NCBI RefSeq assembly: GCF_040833955.1
Contig: NZ_CP162133.1
Span: 1,117,001-1,181,000, forward strand
Direction: 5' to 3'
DNA: 64,000 bases
From: Leptospira sp. WS60.C2
GTDB taxonomy: Bacteria > Spirochaetota > Leptospiria > Leptospirales > Leptospiraceae
Numbering within the stretch: position 1 is the stretch's first letter; each line of letters begins with the position of its first letter. The position numbers and the translations under genes were made by a program. Positions 9,273 to 18,359 of this stretch are shown here, piece by piece. The notes under the pieces are model-generated. The model ran no database searches, was not told the DNA's origin, and saw only the letters and a program-made list of their open reading frames with translations.

Positions 9273-10745
9273 TCAAATGCTTAGATTTATTTTATAAACT
9301 GCATCGTGTAAGGCGGGGTTTAATTCTGGGTCAATGATATAAATGACCCTTGTGGTTCCGGCTTGTAATGCTAAATCCATAATTGCTTTTCTTCTATCGA
9401 TTTTGATACTTTTGAGATCAAAATCAGCAATTTTAAATTTGATCCCTTTCTGAAAGACGGGGTTTATGCTACAAATGCGTTGGAGTTTGGGTCTTGTTTG
9501 GTAACGGCCCACTTCCAAGACAAGGCAGATATCAAAATGAGCTCGTCTTTCGGAATCCACCGATGCTGTGATCACAAAATCACCAAAGTTAATGATGTTT
9601 TCGTTATTGGTAAGAGAACTTCCTACATAATCAAGTAGGTGACGAATGTTTTTGTTACTATAGGAAAAAAAGGAATCGTTTAAGATCATTTTGAGGGCTG
9701 TGGATGACTTAAACGCAGGCCTCCATGGTTGGTTGGATGTGAGGGATGCATATTCACTTGCAAGAGAGAGGATGGCAATGTCTTCTTCAAAACTGGAAGA
9801 CGTTACATTATTTTCTTGTAAGTGGAGTTGGAGTTCAATGTCTTGTGTGATTCTTTCCTTTCCTACTTCACGATTGTATTTATCGCGAACTGACATGAGT
9901 TTGGTGAAGAGAGATCTTGGATCAGGAAAGTTGTTGTTCACTCCGTTTCCACGATATGGCCTATGGTGGTTGAGGATCAGTGTTCGAACATGAGACTCCA
10001 CTTCTGGAGCAGGAAGTGTCATCAAATAACTGATGATGGGATGTTGTTGGACAGTCGCATATTCTTCTTTGGTGAGTTTTGGGGTTTGTTTGACCTCGAG
10101 CCTTGAATATCCAACATCCATCAGGTAACTTGCCATCATGAGGCTCAAATGGTCTTTTTTATTGGATTCTTCTTTTCCTTCATTTACAATCTTCCGTGTA
10201 CGAACCTTCATTCCCATCGCTACGACAGTCCGTTTAGTCATTAGCTCAGATTCGACAGAGACTCCAGCCACACTTAAAATTTCTAAAATATTGAAAATCC
10301 CCAATTCGAAATCAGGATTACTCGTAAAGTCGGTAAGTAATTCATTCACTGAGTTTTGAACAAAAACTGCTTGGTCTGATGAAAAAGAAGATTTTCGTAA
10401 TTCTTCTATAAGCGCCTGTGATTGTTTGGCGAATCTAGCTGTTTTTTCTTGGTCAAATAATTTGGTTGTTCTTCCTGGTTCTAGGTATGGTTTATCGGAT
10501 CCATTGGGTTTTGATTTTTTTAATTCGGAAATGAGAAAGTAAACACCTTGCATTTCAAACTTTAAAAGTTTACCAAAATCTGCTTCTGTTGGGTTTCTTT
10601 TTTTATGAATTAAAATCTGACCGTCTTTGTTGTACAAATCGAGTGGGATATTTTGATTTTTGCGAAAACTATTTAAAGATTCTTCCGTTAACTCAAATTT
10701 TGCGAGCTTATCTCTAGGTACTATGTTGGTATCATTTGTGCTCAT
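9273..10745 (-). CDS. Degenerate HD-GYP-like protein
   Basis: 490 residues without membrane segments. The middle (about residues 165-290) follows the pattern of an HD-GYP c-di-GMP phosphodiesterase: 'MASYLMDVGYSRL' stands where 'xxLLHDIGKIGI' is expected, 'QHPIISYLM' where 'xHPxxGxxLL' is expected, and 'NHHRPYRGNG' at 259-268 where 'HHExxDGxGYP' is expected. The histidine of the HD pair is a methionine (residues 209-210 are M-D) and the GYP triplet is missing, so hydrolysis is doubtful and a sensing or binding role is more likely. The C-terminal 150 residues form another domain that I do not recognise. It is convergent with the nucleotide cyclase at 7916, whose stop is 10 bases away. Confidence 0.65.
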   Translation of the reverse strand: MSTNDTNIVPRDKLAKFELTEESLNSFRKNQNIPLDLYNKDGQILIHKKRNPTEADFGKLLKFEMQGVYFLISELKKSKPNGSDKPYLEPGRTTKLFDQEKTARFAKQSQALIEELRKSSFSSDQAVFVQNSVNELLTDFTSNPDFELGIFNILEILSVAGVSVESELMTKRTVVAMGMKVRTRKIVNEGKEESNKKDHLSLMMASYLMDVGYSRLEVKQTPKLTKEEYATVQQHPIISYLMTLPAPEVESHVRTLILNHHRPYRGNGVNNNFPDPRSLFTKLMSVRDKYNREVGKERITQDIELQLHLQENNVTSSSFEEDIAILSLASEYASLTSNQPWRPAFKSSTALKMILNDSFFSYSNKNIRHLLDYVGSSLTNNENIINFGDFVITASVDSERRAHFDICLVLEVGRYQTRPKLQRICSINPVFQKGIKFKIADFDLKSIKIDRRKAIMDLALQAGTTRVIYIIDPELNPALHDAVYKINLSI

Positions 10746-11117
10746 TGGAAACTAAACCCATTCTACGGATAAACTTTATGAATGTTTAGGCGACGATACT
10801 TTGTAATCGAATAATTGTAAATTCATTCCTGAAAATTGGAGTTTGTTTTTATCTTTAGGGAATTTCCGTAAGTAGTAATCCTAACTAATGATAGTGAAAC
10901 GATCTTGAGTTGTAACAATTGCAACCTAAGTTGTATAGCTGTGTCAATTTCGAAACATCTGCTAATAAATGTTAGTTTGTTCCCTAAATTTCTTCGAATC
11001 CTTCCCGTTGGTTTCGAAAAAGAACGTTCTTTTTTGAGTCAAAATGAGAAAAACGGAAGCATATCCTTCTGATTTTTTCGTTTACAGTTTCAGGAAAAGT
11101 ACGAAAAAATCTTCTGT
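10746..11117. other. 372-base divergent intergenic region
   Basis: This is the only gene-free stretch above 300 bases. It is AT-rich and separates the HD-GYP-like gene (minus) from the acyl-CoA dehydrogenase gene (plus). I see no tRNA, riboswitch or small gene. A near-palindrome lies at 10909-10925 (GTTGTAA, CAA, TTGCAAC, one mismatch between arms). It resembles half-sites of the operator at 19257-19292, but its arms are two bases further apart. The dehydrogenase ATG has no clear ribosome binding site. Confidence 0.6.
10793..10821 (-). promoter_or_regulatory. Candidate sigma70-type promoter for the HD-GYP-like gene
   Basis: On the minus strand TTTACA (-35, complement of 10816-10821) is followed after 17 bases by TATCGT (-10, complement of 10793-10798). 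This would give a leader of about 40 bases. The match is five of six and four of six to consensus, so it is only a candidate. Confidence 0.3.
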
Positions 11118-12302
11118 ATGAGTATTGTTACGACAAAAAAATCCTCTTTTGATTTATTCAATCCAACAGAAGACCATTTAGCCCTTAGGCAATCAGTTGC
11201 TTCCTTCGCAGAACGTGAACTTGACGACCAAGCAAAAGAAAATGATGAGACGGAAACGTTCAATGAAATGTTATTCAAACGCCTTGGATCGGAGCTTGGA
11301 ATCTTTGGGATTACAGTTCCGGAAGAAGAGGGAGGTCATGGTTTAGATCCACTTGCTTCTGTGATCATTCATGAAGAGATGAGTCGTTTTGATCCAGGAT
11401 TTACCTTATCCTATCTGGCTCATGAAGTTTTGTTTGTGAATAATTTCTTTTATAGCTCAAGCCCCTCACAACGAAGTCGTTATCTGAGTAAAGTGATCAC
11501 AGGTGAATGGATTGGTGGGATGGGAATGACTGAACCAGGTGCGGGCACAGACGTTCTAGGTATGGCAACCCATGCTGTCAAAAAAGGGGATCGATACATT
11601 ATCAATGGTGTAAAACAATACATCACCAATGGTTCCGTTGGTCAGGTATTTGTTCTTTACACGAAGTTAGATAAAAACGCAAAAAAAATGACATCCTTTG
11701 TGATTGAGTCGTCTTACAAAGGTTTTTCGGTAGGGAAAAAAGAAGAAAAAATGGGGATGCGTTCCTCACCTACAACGCAACTTGTATTTGAAGACATGGA
11801 AGTTCCTGAAGAAAACTTACTGGGTGAGGAAAATGGTGCAATCACACACATGATGCGCAATTTAGAAATTGAGCGTGTAACACTTGCTGCCCAATCGCTT
11901 GGAATTGCTCGCCGTTGTGTGGATATCATGTGTGATTATACGGTTCGCCATAGAGAGGCTTTTGGCAAAAAACTTATGGAATTTGGGCAAATCCAAAGAC
12001 TTGTTGCGGAGTCATATGCAGACTACCAAGCAGCAAGAGCACTTGTATACCAAGTGGCGAGTGAACTTGGGCCAGATGTTCGTAATTCACTTGGAGCGGC
12101 GTCTGCAAAACTAGTGGCAACACAAATGGCCGAACGAGTTTCAAGAAACGCAATTCAAGTGTTAGGTGGTTATGGATATTGCAGAGAGTATCCAGTGGAA
12201 AGACTCCACAGAGATGCGATTCTCCTTAGCATTGGTGGTGGAACAAATGAAGCTATGCAAAAAAACATCGCTAGTGACTTGAAAAAACTTTGGTCGGAGT
12301 AA
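11118..12302 (+). CDS. Acyl-CoA dehydrogenase, isovaleryl/long-chain type
   Basis: 394-residue FAD enzyme that oxidises an acyl-CoA to the 2-enoyl-CoA and gives electrons to ETF (encoded at 4884-6615). The signatures 'GGMGMTEPGAGTDV' and 'GGYGYCREYPVERLHRDA' are present. The usual C-terminal catalytic glutamate motif 'YEGT' is replaced by 'IGGGTNE', while a glutamate stands at residue 252 in 'EIERVTLAAQ'. That is the arrangement of isovaleryl-CoA and long-chain acyl-CoA dehydrogenases, whose base sits on a different helix. A branched or long substrate is therefore more likely than a short straight chain. No strong ribosome binding site precedes the ATG. Confidence 0.93.
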   Translation: MSIVTTKKSSFDLFNPTEDHLALRQSVASFAERELDDQAKENDETETFNEMLFKRLGSELGIFGITVPEEEGGHGLDPLASVIIHEEMSRFDPGFTLSYLAHEVLFVNNFFYSSSPSQRSRYLSKVITGEWIGGMGMTEPGAGTDVLGMATHAVKKGDRYIINGVKQYITNGSVGQVFVLYTKLDKNAKKMTSFVIESSYKGFSVGKKEEKMGMRSSPTTQLVFEDMEVPEENLLGEENGAITHMMRNLEIERVTLAAQSLGIARRCVDIMCDYTVRHREAFGKKLMEFGQIQRLVAESYADYQAARALVYQVASELGPDVRNSLGAASAKLVATQMAERVSRNAIQVLGGYGYCREYPVERLHRDAILLSIGGGTNEAMQKNIASDLKKLWSE

Positions 12303-12367
12303 AATAAAGATTCGCACCAAGTAAAACTTTTTTCCCATTCTGGAATCATTGCCAGTCTACTTTTGGA

Positions 12368-13930
12368 ATGAAAACGGAATGGGATGTAATTGTCCTCGGC
12401 TCAGGGCTTGGAGGCCTTTCGGCTGCTTTGTCCTTTGCTAGACGAGGCAAACGTGTATTGATCCTCGAAAAAAGTATCTCACCTGGGGGCAGTGCCTCAA
12501 GCTTTTGGAAAAAGGGGTATCTCTTTGAATCGGGCGCCACAACTCTTGTTGGCTTCGAACCTGGACTTCCAATGGATAGGCTCTCCAAAGAATTAGGAGT
12601 AAAGTTCCCACTCATTCCGCTATCACGATCTATGGTTGTCCACTTGAATGGTGAGACCATCGAAAGGTATAAAGATCGAAATCTTTGGATTCAGGAAGCC
12701 TTGAGAGTGTTTGGTGGTGGAAAACGAATGGTCTTCTTTTGGAGGCTCTGTTTTTTTGTTTCTGACAGACTTTGGGATTTATCGGCACGATACAGATCCT
12801 TCCCTTTCCGGACTTTCCAAGATGTTTGGAACACATTACATTCATTCAAACCAATCGATTTGATTGTCTTTTTCTTTTCCTTTGTTTCCGTACAGACGGT
12901 TTCCCGATTTTTTGGTTTGCATCGTAATCCAACTTGGAATCGTTTTTTGGATGAACAACTTCTCATCACAAACCAAACCATAACCAAAGAAGCTCCCTTT
13001 ACGATGGCGGCTGCCGGGTTAACCTATCCCAATTTGCAAAACTATATAGTGCCAGGCGGTATGGTGGAACTCTCCCATTCCCTCTTGCAAAAGATCAAAG
13101 AGAGTGGTGGGGAAATATTATATAAACAAGAAGTGACAAATATCACAAAACAAAAGTTTGGTGACACGGGAAAGGCCTTGTTTGGGAACAAAGAAGATTT
13201 AGTTCCAGTGGATGGGAATGAAGTTTGGGAAGTGAACACCAAAAATAGAGAATCTTCTACCTTTAGTGCTCCTATTCTTGTTTCTAATTTGCCCATTTGG
13301 AATTTAGCTGAACTCACAAATGATTTACCTCATCTGCAACAAAAGGCAAAACAAATGGAAAAGGGAATATGGGGTGCCTTTACGATGGGGATTGCCTTAC
13401 GGGTGGACGAATCTTTGGAACACCTCAAACAGGAATGTTTACACCATCAAATTCATTTAGAGAATCCTCTTCCGTATGGCGGAGGTCATTCGGTATTCGT
13501 GTCTTTGTCTCATCCAGAGGATACAGTTCGTTCTGCGGATGGAATTCGGATACTTTCTCTCTCCACTCACATTCAAAATCCAGAAAATTGGATTCGTGAT
13601 TCACTCTATCCCTCCAAAAAAAAGGAAATTGAATCCATTTTATATTCCACTTTAGAAAAAGTGTTTCCTTGGTTTTTAAGAGAAAACATACAGTTTTCTC
13701 ATTCTGCAACACCTGTTACATGGCAAACATGGACAGGACGAAAATGGGGACGTGTGGGCGGAATTCCTACATCTTATTTTTTTAATCCGTTCCAAATGGT
13801 AGCCAATCGATCCGAGGATCTGAGTCTTTTGTTAACTGGAGATACGGTGTATCCTGGACAAGGAATCCCTGCTGTGGTCCTTGGTGGTCTCAATGCTGTA
13901 GAACAATTTCACAAAAGAAAGAGGGGTTGA
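12368..13930 (+). CDS. CrtI/CRTISO-like FAD-dependent oxidoreductase
   Basis: 520 residues. The N-terminus has the dinucleotide-binding motif 'VLGSGLGGLSAALSFARRG' followed by 'LEKSISPGGSASSF', typical of phytoene desaturases and carotenoid isomerases. The C-terminus ends with the family's second FAD signature 'LTGDTVYPGQGIPAVVLGG'. Members desaturate or isomerise carotenoids or act on related lipids such as retinol. No other carotenoid gene is nearby, so the substrate is unknown. It lies 65 bases after the acyl-CoA dehydrogenase and 34 bases before thrB and may share a transcript with them. Confidence 0.85.
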   Translation: MKTEWDVIVLGSGLGGLSAALSFARRGKRVLILEKSISPGGSASSFWKKGYLFESGATTLVGFEPGLPMDRLSKELGVKFPLIPLSRSMVVHLNGETIERYKDRNLWIQEALRVFGGGKRMVFFWRLCFFVSDRLWDLSARYRSFPFRTFQDVWNTLHSFKPIDLIVFFFSFVSVQTVSRFFGLHRNPTWNRFLDEQLLITNQTITKEAPFTMAAAGLTYPNLQNYIVPGGMVELSHSLLQKIKESGGEILYKQEVTNITKQKFGDTGKALFGNKEDLVPVDGNEVWEVNTKNRESSTFSAPILVSNLPIWNLAELTNDLPHLQQKAKQMEKGIWGAFTMGIALRVDESLEHLKQECLHHQIHLENPLPYGGGHSVFVSLSHPEDTVRSADGIRILSLSTHIQNPENWIRDSLYPSKKKEIESILYSTLEKVFPWFLRENIQFSHSATPVTWQTWTGRKWGRVGGIPTSYFFNPFQMVANRSEDLSLLLTGDTVYPGQGIPAVVLGGLNAVEQFHKRKRG

Positions 13931-13964
13931 TTTTCGTAACCAATCTTGGAGCCTGGGCGAAACG

Positions 13965-14918
13965 ATGGTTCGCCTTCCCAAGATTCATATCAAAGTTCCC
14001 GGAACTTCTGCCAATTTAGGTCCTGGGTTTGACCTTATGGGTCTTGCTCTTGATCTTCATAATGAGTTTGAATTCCAATTCTCTAAAGAAATTTTAGAAA
14101 CCAAAACCGAATTGAAAAATGGAACACCACTGCCATTTTCCAAAAAAGATGATTTGGTCGCCCAATCCTATTTAGCTTATTTTGCAAAATTTGTACCAAA
14201 AATCACTCCTCCACCTTATCATTGTAAAATGACCTTAGCGTTACCTTTAAAAGGGGGGCTTGGATCCAGTGCATCTGCCATCGTGGCAGGGCTATGTTTG
14301 GCAAGAGAGGTACACAAACGAATTGATAGTGCCACTCTTCCGAGCGAACTTTCGTTTACACAGTTTTTAGCAGAATTTGAAGGACATCCTGATAATACGT
14401 TACCGGCGTATCTTGGTGGTTTTGTTTTTGCTTACTCAACCCACGGCGAATCTCTTCGATACTTTCGCAAAAAATTTCCTTCTTCAGTTGCCATCTTTGT
14501 CATCACACCTGAGTTTTCGGTATCAACGGAGGAATCACGAAAGACCCTTCCTAAAACCTATGTGACCTCGGATGTCATTTTTAATCTCTCTCGGATCGGT
14601 GCTTGGATGCATTTTTTAGACAAACGTAAGTTTGGTGATCTATTAGTAGGCCTTGAAGATAAAATGCACACTCCGTATCGTATCCCAAAAACATCTCCTC
14701 TTTATCCTTTGGCAGACACGCTCAAACAGGAAGGCGTAGGGTATTGTTTGTCCGGATCCGGTCCAAGTTTACTTGTTTTCTTGGAACGAAAGAATGTAAA
14801 AGTGAAACAAGCGGAATTGGAAGAGAAGGTTTCCAAAATCATGCGAAGCGCTGGAATCTCCTATTCTTTTCGTCGGGTAAAACCTGATGGGATGGGGGTT
14901 CGCATCCAAATGAAGTGA
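13965..14918 (+). CDS. thrB: Homoserine kinase
   Basis: GHMP-family kinase that phosphorylates L-homoserine with ATP in threonine synthesis. The 317-residue protein opens with 'IKVPGTSANLGPGFD', the N-terminal substrate-binding motif of ThrB, and has the phosphate-binding loop 'PLKGGLGSSASAIVAG' near residues 93-108. A C-terminal GHMP motif 'GVGYCLSGSGPSLLVF' is at about 260-275. The chosen ATG is 34 bases after the upstream stop, with GGAG about 12 bases before it. No other threonine pathway gene is in the window. Confidence 0.93.
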   Translation: MVRLPKIHIKVPGTSANLGPGFDLMGLALDLHNEFEFQFSKEILETKTELKNGTPLPFSKKDDLVAQSYLAYFAKFVPKITPPPYHCKMTLALPLKGGLGSSASAIVAGLCLAREVHKRIDSATLPSELSFTQFLAEFEGHPDNTLPAYLGGFVFAYSTHGESLRYFRKKFPSSVAIFVITPEFSVSTEESRKTLPKTYVTSDVIFNLSRIGAWMHFLDKRKFGDLLVGLEDKMHTPYRIPKTSPLYPLADTLKQEGVGYCLSGSGPSLLVFLERKNVKVKQAELEEKVSKIMRSAGISYSFRRVKPDGMGVRIQMK

Positions 14919-14944
14919 GAAAGGTAAATTCATCTCATTTCTCA

Positions 14945-14997
14945 TCCATAACAATCTATGGAGAGAGTTTCGAGATTCCATTCTTTCGTTTCTCGAA
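14945..14997. terminator. Two hairpins between convergent genes
   Basis: A first hairpin has arms TCCATA and TATGGA (14945-14962, 6-base loop). A second has arms TTCGAGA and TCTCGAA (14969-14997). They lie in the 81-base gap between convergent thrB and the unknown gene ending at 15000, a natural place to end both transcripts. Neither has a clear U-tract, so intrinsic termination is uncertain. Confidence 0.3.
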
Positions 14998-14999
14998 CA

Positions 15000-15638
15000 T
15001 TACTCTTCTTCTGAATCTTCTTCTTTTCCAAATCCATACACATCTCCACGGAAGCGGAGCTTACGATTGATTCCTGGTTGGATTTTCCCGACTTCAAAGG
15101 TAAATTTCATTCTTTCTTTACCGGATCGGTTGAAGTAGAAGGAAGAGCTAAGTGAGATTTCAATAAAATTCACCATTCGGTCTTTTGTGATTTTGTCTGA
15201 GATACGAAATTCCGCTGGATGGCCAATGATTTCATAAGAATCAAAGGTTTCTTTGGATTCCATTTTTCCGTAATGTTCCATGCGGGGAGGTTTATAAAAA
15301 CTTGGGCCATTTTTTAAGACAGTGATCGTATAATCTTCGCTATCTCTACTTTTTTTAAATTGGAAGATGAGATGGTCTTCTGAAATAGCATTACACCTTG
15401 TGGCAAGTTGCCCTGTTTTACATCCCACGTGGAATACAGCATAACGAGAAAGTTCATCCACAACTAAGTCATATTTATCGCCTGTTTGTACGGGAATGAA
15501 GCGATCCGATTCTTTTCTGAGAAAGATAGGATGAATGAATTGGTTGTACAAAACAAATCCTAGTCCTAAAATGGAAGCGGTCAACACTCCCACAAGAACC
15601 AGGACAAAGCTATCTAAGATCGCTATGCTTAAAAACAA
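15000..15638 (-). CDS. Membrane-anchored protein of unknown function (212 aa)
   Basis: One N-terminal transmembrane helix (about residues 5-32) is followed by a soluble, strand-rich domain of about 170 residues and an acidic C-terminal tail. The start is a TTG with AAGG eight bases upstream; the stop of the previous gene overlaps this binding site. I cannot assign a family. The domain order resembles PilZ-type membrane proteins in size, but I see no PilZ arginine motif. It is translationally close to the gene at 15641 and they are probably one operon. Confidence 0.7.
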   Translation of the reverse strand: MFLSIAILDSFVLVLVGVLTASILGLGFVLYNQFIHPIFLRKESDRFIPVQTGDKYDLVVDELSRYAVFHVGCKTGQLATRCNAISEDHLIFQFKKSRDSEDYTITVLKNGPSFYKPPRMEHYGKMESKETFDSYEIIGHPAEFRISDKITKDRMVNFIEISLSSSFYFNRSGKERMKFTFEVGKIQPGINRKLRFRGDVYGFGKEEDSEEE

Positions 15639-15640
15639 AC

Positions 15641-16033
15641 TTACCTTTTTGTATCAACCTTGTGGTCTTTTGAATCCGAAAGAGGTGTTCTTGTCACAAG
15701 AGACAAAAGATCCTTCACTTCTTCTGGAGAAATGATTTGGTTTAGTTTTTCTTCCAGCGAAGCAGGAGTTGGTTTTAAGACCAAATCTTCTGGTTTCACC
15801 TGCGGCTCGGATTTGGTTTTGGCATCAAAACGTGCCACGTCTAAGTTTTGTTTTTTTGGGAAAGATTCCTTTCCGTCCTCCGACTGTTTCCCCGTTTGTG
15901 TGGGAAGAGTAGGGGGAATGGATAGGTTGGGATTCCCTTGGATATTGATTGTATTCATCGTTCCCAAACCTCCGTGTTCAGGATGAGTTTCGAGAAAAAA
16001 CTTTCCTTTTCCCTCCCTTAGAGTTTCGGACAT
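15641..16033 (-). CDS. Small hydrophilic protein of unknown function
   Basis: 130 residues, no signal peptide and no membrane segment. It is proline-, lysine- and glutamate-rich and probably largely disordered up to residue 90, with a helical end around 'LEEKLNQIISPEEVKDLLSL'. AGGAAG precedes the ATG at 16033. A second ATG at 15958, with GGAGG ten bases before it, is also good and would give 105 residues. It is divergent from the DsbA-like gene. No family is recognised. Confidence 0.6.
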   Translation of the reverse strand: MSETLREGKGKFFLETHPEHGGLGTMNTINIQGNPNLSIPPTLPTQTGKQSEDGKESFPKKQNLDVARFDAKTKSEPQVKPEDLVLKPTPASLEEKLNQIISPEEVKDLLSLVTRTPLSDSKDHKVDTKR

Positions 16034-16120
16034 TTCTTCCTTCGCTTTAACGAAAATCGAAACATTTTTTTCAGTTTTTTCGGTTTGATTGTCCGCTTTA
16101 TGGGCGGGAAGCTGGCAGAG

Positions 16121-17170
16121 ATGGAAAATAATTTTAAATCGTGGATGGAAAATCCCATCTCCAAAATCGTTTTAGGGACCAATTTGGTCTTTCTTGTGCT
16201 CTTTTTAGTCAGTGCCCCTTCTTTTGTGAAAGAACACATCACTCAAGATGCAGTGAGCATTGGGGGAAAAAAATATGACATCAATGATGTGAAAGAATCG
16301 TCTCCCATTGCTTATTCCAAATTCCAATCCGAATACAAATCACTCCTCAAAAATACTTTTGGAGAATTTGCCCAAGACAAATTGTTCGAGTTAGTTGCAA
16401 AAGAAAAAAACATCAAACCTTCTGAAGTATTAAATGAGGGTCTTGTGGTTCGCGAACCATCGGAAGAAGAAATTTTAAATGTATATCTATCTAACAAAGC
16501 TCAGTTAGGTGGTAAGTCTCTTGCAGAAACGAAAGATAAAATTGTTGGGTTCTTAAAAAACCAACAAGAACAAGAACATAGTCGAAGTAAATATAGAGAA
16601 ATCATATCCAAGTATCCAGTTGAATTTTTAATCAAAGAACCAGAGGCAATTCGTGTCACTGTTGACGAAAAAAACAACCCGAGCATAGGACCAAAAGATG
16701 CCAAAATCACCGTCATTGAATTTTCTGACTTCGAATGTCCTTTCTGCAAAAGAAGTCAGGATGTAAATAGACAACTCAGAGAAAAATACAAGGGCCAAAT
16801 ACGTTGGGTCTTCCGTGATTTCCCTCTCCCGTTCCACCAAGATGCCATGTATGCACATATGGCGGCAAACTGCTCCATTGAAGATGGTAAGTATTGGGAT
16901 GTATTCAATGTATTATTTGATAACAGTGGTAATCTAAGTAAATCGAATGTAGATTCTTTGATTTTAAAATCTGGTGTTAACAAAGATAAATACCAATCTT
17001 GTATGAAAGACCAAACAAAATTAAAAGGCGAGATTGAAGCGGATATCCAAGATGGTCAAAAGGTGGGAGTGAGCGGCACACCTGCCTTTTTTATCAATGG
17101 GATTTTTGTCTCTGGTGCATTACCTTTTGAGAACTTTGACGAAATCATTCAAAAAGAACTGAAACAATAA
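16121..17170 (+). CDS. Membrane-anchored DsbA-family thiol:disulfide protein
   Basis: About 349 residues. An N-terminal membrane anchor ('IVLGTNLVFLVLFLVSA') leads into a periplasmic linker of about 150 residues that may be a dimerisation or peptidyl-prolyl isomerase-like region. The C-terminal 170 residues are a DsbA-type thioredoxin fold with active site CPFC (first cysteine near residue 206, encoded at 16736) in 'FSDFECPFCKRSQ', and the cis-proline loop 'VSGTPAFFING'. It probably oxidises or isomerises disulfides of exported proteins. GGGAAG lies nine bases before the ATG at 16121; upstream TTG and ATG codons at 16085 and 16100 lack such a site. It is followed by mdh after 31 bases. Confidence 0.88.
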   Translation: MENNFKSWMENPISKIVLGTNLVFLVLFLVSAPSFVKEHITQDAVSIGGKKYDINDVKESSPIAYSKFQSEYKSLLKNTFGEFAQDKLFELVAKEKNIKPSEVLNEGLVVREPSEEEILNVYLSNKAQLGGKSLAETKDKIVGFLKNQQEQEHSRSKYREIISKYPVEFLIKEPEAIRVTVDEKNNPSIGPKDAKITVIEFSDFECPFCKRSQDVNRQLREKYKGQIRWVFRDFPLPFHQDAMYAHMAANCSIEDGKYWDVFNVLFDNSGNLSKSNVDSLILKSGVNKDKYQSCMKDQTKLKGEIEADIQDGQKVGVSGTPAFFINGIFVSGALPFENFDEIIQKELKQ

Positions 17171-17201
17171 AGAATTATAAACCAAAAAGGAAAAATACAA
17201 T

Positions 17202-18185
17202 ATGAGCAAAAAAGTAAAAGTTGCTGTGACAGGTGCTGCCGGACAAATCGGATATGCACTCTTATTTCGTATCGCTTCAGGACAAATGTTTGGACCTGAC
17301 ACTGCCGTTGAACTTCAGTTATTGGAATTGGAACAAGCACTTCCAGCGGCAAAAGGTGTCATTATGGAATTGGATGACTGTGCATTTCCTCTACTTGAAA
17401 AAGTAACAGTCACTTCTAGTTTGGATGAAGCGTTTCGAGACATCAACTGGGCTCTGCTTGTCGGATCTGTTCCACGAAAAGCAGGGATGGAACGTGGCGA
17501 CCTTCTCAAAATCAATGGTGGAATTTTCACAACCCAAGGGAAAGCAATCGAAAAAAATGCAGCAAGTGATGTAAGAGTTCTCGTTGTGGGGAACCCTTGT
17601 AACACAAACGCCCTGATTGCAATGAACAACGCAAAAGGTGTTCCATCTGACAGATGGTTTGCGATGACAGGCCTTGATGAAAATCGCGCCAAAACACAGT
17701 TAGCGCAAAAAGCGGGAGTCCTTGTGAAAGACGTATCCAATGTCGCAATTTGGGGAAACCACTCTGCTACACAATACCCTGACTTTTTTAATGCAAAAAT
17801 CAAAGGGAAACCTGCAACGGAAGTGATCAGTGACCATGACTGGTTAAAAGGAGATTTTATCTCTACTGTTCAAAAACGTGGTGCGGCCATCATTGCCGCA
17901 AGAGGTGCATCCTCTGCTGCGTCTGCTGCCAATGCAGTTGTGGATACCGTTCGTAACATTGTCACTCCTACAAAACCAGGTGACTGGTTCAGTGCAGCTT
18001 GCCACTCCAATGGTGAGTATGGTGTAGAAAAAGGATTAATCTTTGGATACCCACTCAAATCAGATGGAAAAAAAGTGGAGATCGTCACTGGTCTTGAGAT
18101 CAATGCTTTCGGTAAGGAAAAATTTGATATCACTCACAATGAATTAAAAGAAGAAAGAAACGAAGTCAAAGATATGTTAGGTTAA
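17202..18185 (+). CDS. mdh: Malate dehydrogenase
   Basis: NAD-dependent malate dehydrogenase of the TCA cycle. The 327-residue length matches the cytosolic-type bacterial enzymes. The Rossmann motif '[19 protein letters not shown]' is at residues 8-26, '[13 protein letters not shown]' follows near 128-140, and the catalytic histidine is in '[13 protein letters not shown]'. A purine-rich AAAAAGGA precedes the start. The gene is closed by a strong terminator about 50 bases downstream. Confidence 0.97.
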   Translation: MSKKVKVAVTGAAGQIGYALLFRIASGQMFGPDTAVELQLLELEQALPAAKGVIMELDDCAFPLLEKVTVTSSLDEAFRDINWALLVGSVPRKAGMERGDLLKINGGIFTTQGKAIEKNAASDVRVLVVGNPCNTNALIAMNNAKGVPSDRWFAMTGLDENRAKTQLAQKAGVLVKDVSNVAIWGNHSATQYPDFFNAKIKGKPATEVISDHDWLKGDFISTVQKRGAAIIAARGASSAASAANAVVDTVRNIVTPTKPGDWFSAACHSNGEYGVEKGLIFGYPLKSDGKKVEIVTGLEINAFGKEKFDITHNELKEERNEVKDMLG

Positions 18186-18236
18186 TCACCAAATATATCT
18201 TCCATCCAAGTTTTTTCTCGGATGGAGTTTGGTTTC

Positions 18237-18280
18237 AAAAACCCGCATGGGGCCTCTCCGGCACGAGCGGGTTTTTTTTA
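18237..18280. terminator. Bidirectional Rho-independent terminator
   Basis: The stem AAAACCCGC (18238-18246) pairs with GCGGGTTTT (from 18267) around a loop of about 20 bases that itself contains GGGGCC/GGC pairs. It is followed by eight T residues on the plus strand, and by a run of T on the minus strand too. It ends mdh and could also serve the convergent hydrolase gene. A smaller hairpin, TCCATCC with GGATGGA at 18201-18226, precedes it. Confidence 0.85.
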
Positions 18281-18359
18281 TTTAAAACGTTGAATGAAAG
18301 ATAACTCCTTTGCAAACATTGGTAGGATCACATCAGTCTCTTTTTTAGAGATTCATTGT

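Noticed and set aside
18341..18356. Short hairpin TCTCT/AGAGA before the end of the hydrolase gene
   Set aside because: Five pairs with no T-tract on the minus strand; the strong hairpin at 18237-18280 is a better terminator.
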